Notes under the pieces: model-generated
What the model was told of the DNA's origin: nothing
The model's input: only the letters and a program-made list of their open reading frames with translations
The model's database searches: none
Position numbers and translations under genes: made by a program
Assembly: GCA_003991915.1 (NCBI GenBank)
Contig: RQTK01000211.1
Span: 54,978 to 118,977, forward strand
Direction: 5' to 3'
Source of the DNA: Elysia chlorotica
Lineage: Eukaryota > Mollusca > Gastropoda > Plakobranchidae
Length of the DNA stretch: 64,000 nt
Part shown: positions 63,853 to 64,000 of the stretch, piece by piece
Layout of the letters: the number at the start of each line of letters is the position of its first letter
How positions within the stretch are numbered: position 1 is the first letter of the stretch

Positions 63853-64000
63853 GTACGCTACAGTGCATCATAGAGTTTATAAATTGATTGAACTAAAAGA
63901 GAAATACATGGTAGGATACCTGTAGGCGATAAAATACTTTTCCAATATATAGGTAGGTGTAATGTCTGGCAAAAATAGGTGATTTTTCAAGAGAAGTTCA

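Overview
The window is nuclear DNA of an animal, most likely a mollusc and probably a gastropod. This is inferred from AT-rich sequence, genes split by GT-AG introns of a few hundred bases, long GA/CT, CTA, AAT and CAA microsatellites, dispersed tRNA-derived SINEs, and the types of extracellular mosaic protein present. I see no prokaryotic, organellar or viral genes. No database search was run; families are called from motifs, and exons were joined by hand from splice consensus and reading phase.

Four protein genes are supported. (1) + strand, 39..16398: the 3' part of a VWDE-like type I membrane protein, with 28 exons in perfect phase giving 1,343 codons plus stop. It has a cysteine-rich repeat region, a von Willebrand D domain, a furin site, an EGF domain, a C-x2-C module, a membrane span and a short tail. 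The 5' end lies outside the window. (2) - strand, 22376..24841: a complete two-exon RNF145-type membrane RING E3 ligase of 666 residues, tail to tail with gene 1. (3) - strand, 28880..42891: a complete eight-exon gene for a 2,730-residue protein. A divergent alpha-arrestin fold (about residues 331-618) sits between a 330-residue acidic N-terminal extension and a tail of more than 2,100 residues, encoded almost entirely by one 6.3-kb exon ending in Gln/His-rich and basic sequence. (4) + strand, 51545..63852 and beyond the right edge: a secreted or membrane protein with a signal peptide and a repeated module of discoidin (F5/8C)-like, EGF and LamG-like domains, with a Thr/Pro-rich linker between modules. 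Its promoter and 5' leader exon probably lie 3 kb upstream at 48247..48388, so genes 3 and 4 are head to head.

The rest is intronic or intergenic. It holds six copies of one SINE family, a second SINE type in an arrestin-gene intron, a possible 715-bp inverted-repeat element in the last VWDE intron, a 24/48-bp minisatellite, a 663-base assembly gap next to a VNTR in arrestin-gene intron 1, and many microsatellites.

The genes do not form an operon or an obvious shared pathway. Two (VWDE-like and discoidin/EGF/LamG) are extracellular adhesion or recognition mosaics; the other two are intracellular (an ER ubiquitin ligase and an arrestin-fold scaffold). The most unusual object is the giant alpha-arrestin-like protein, with its internal 70-residue tandem duplication and upstream ORFs.
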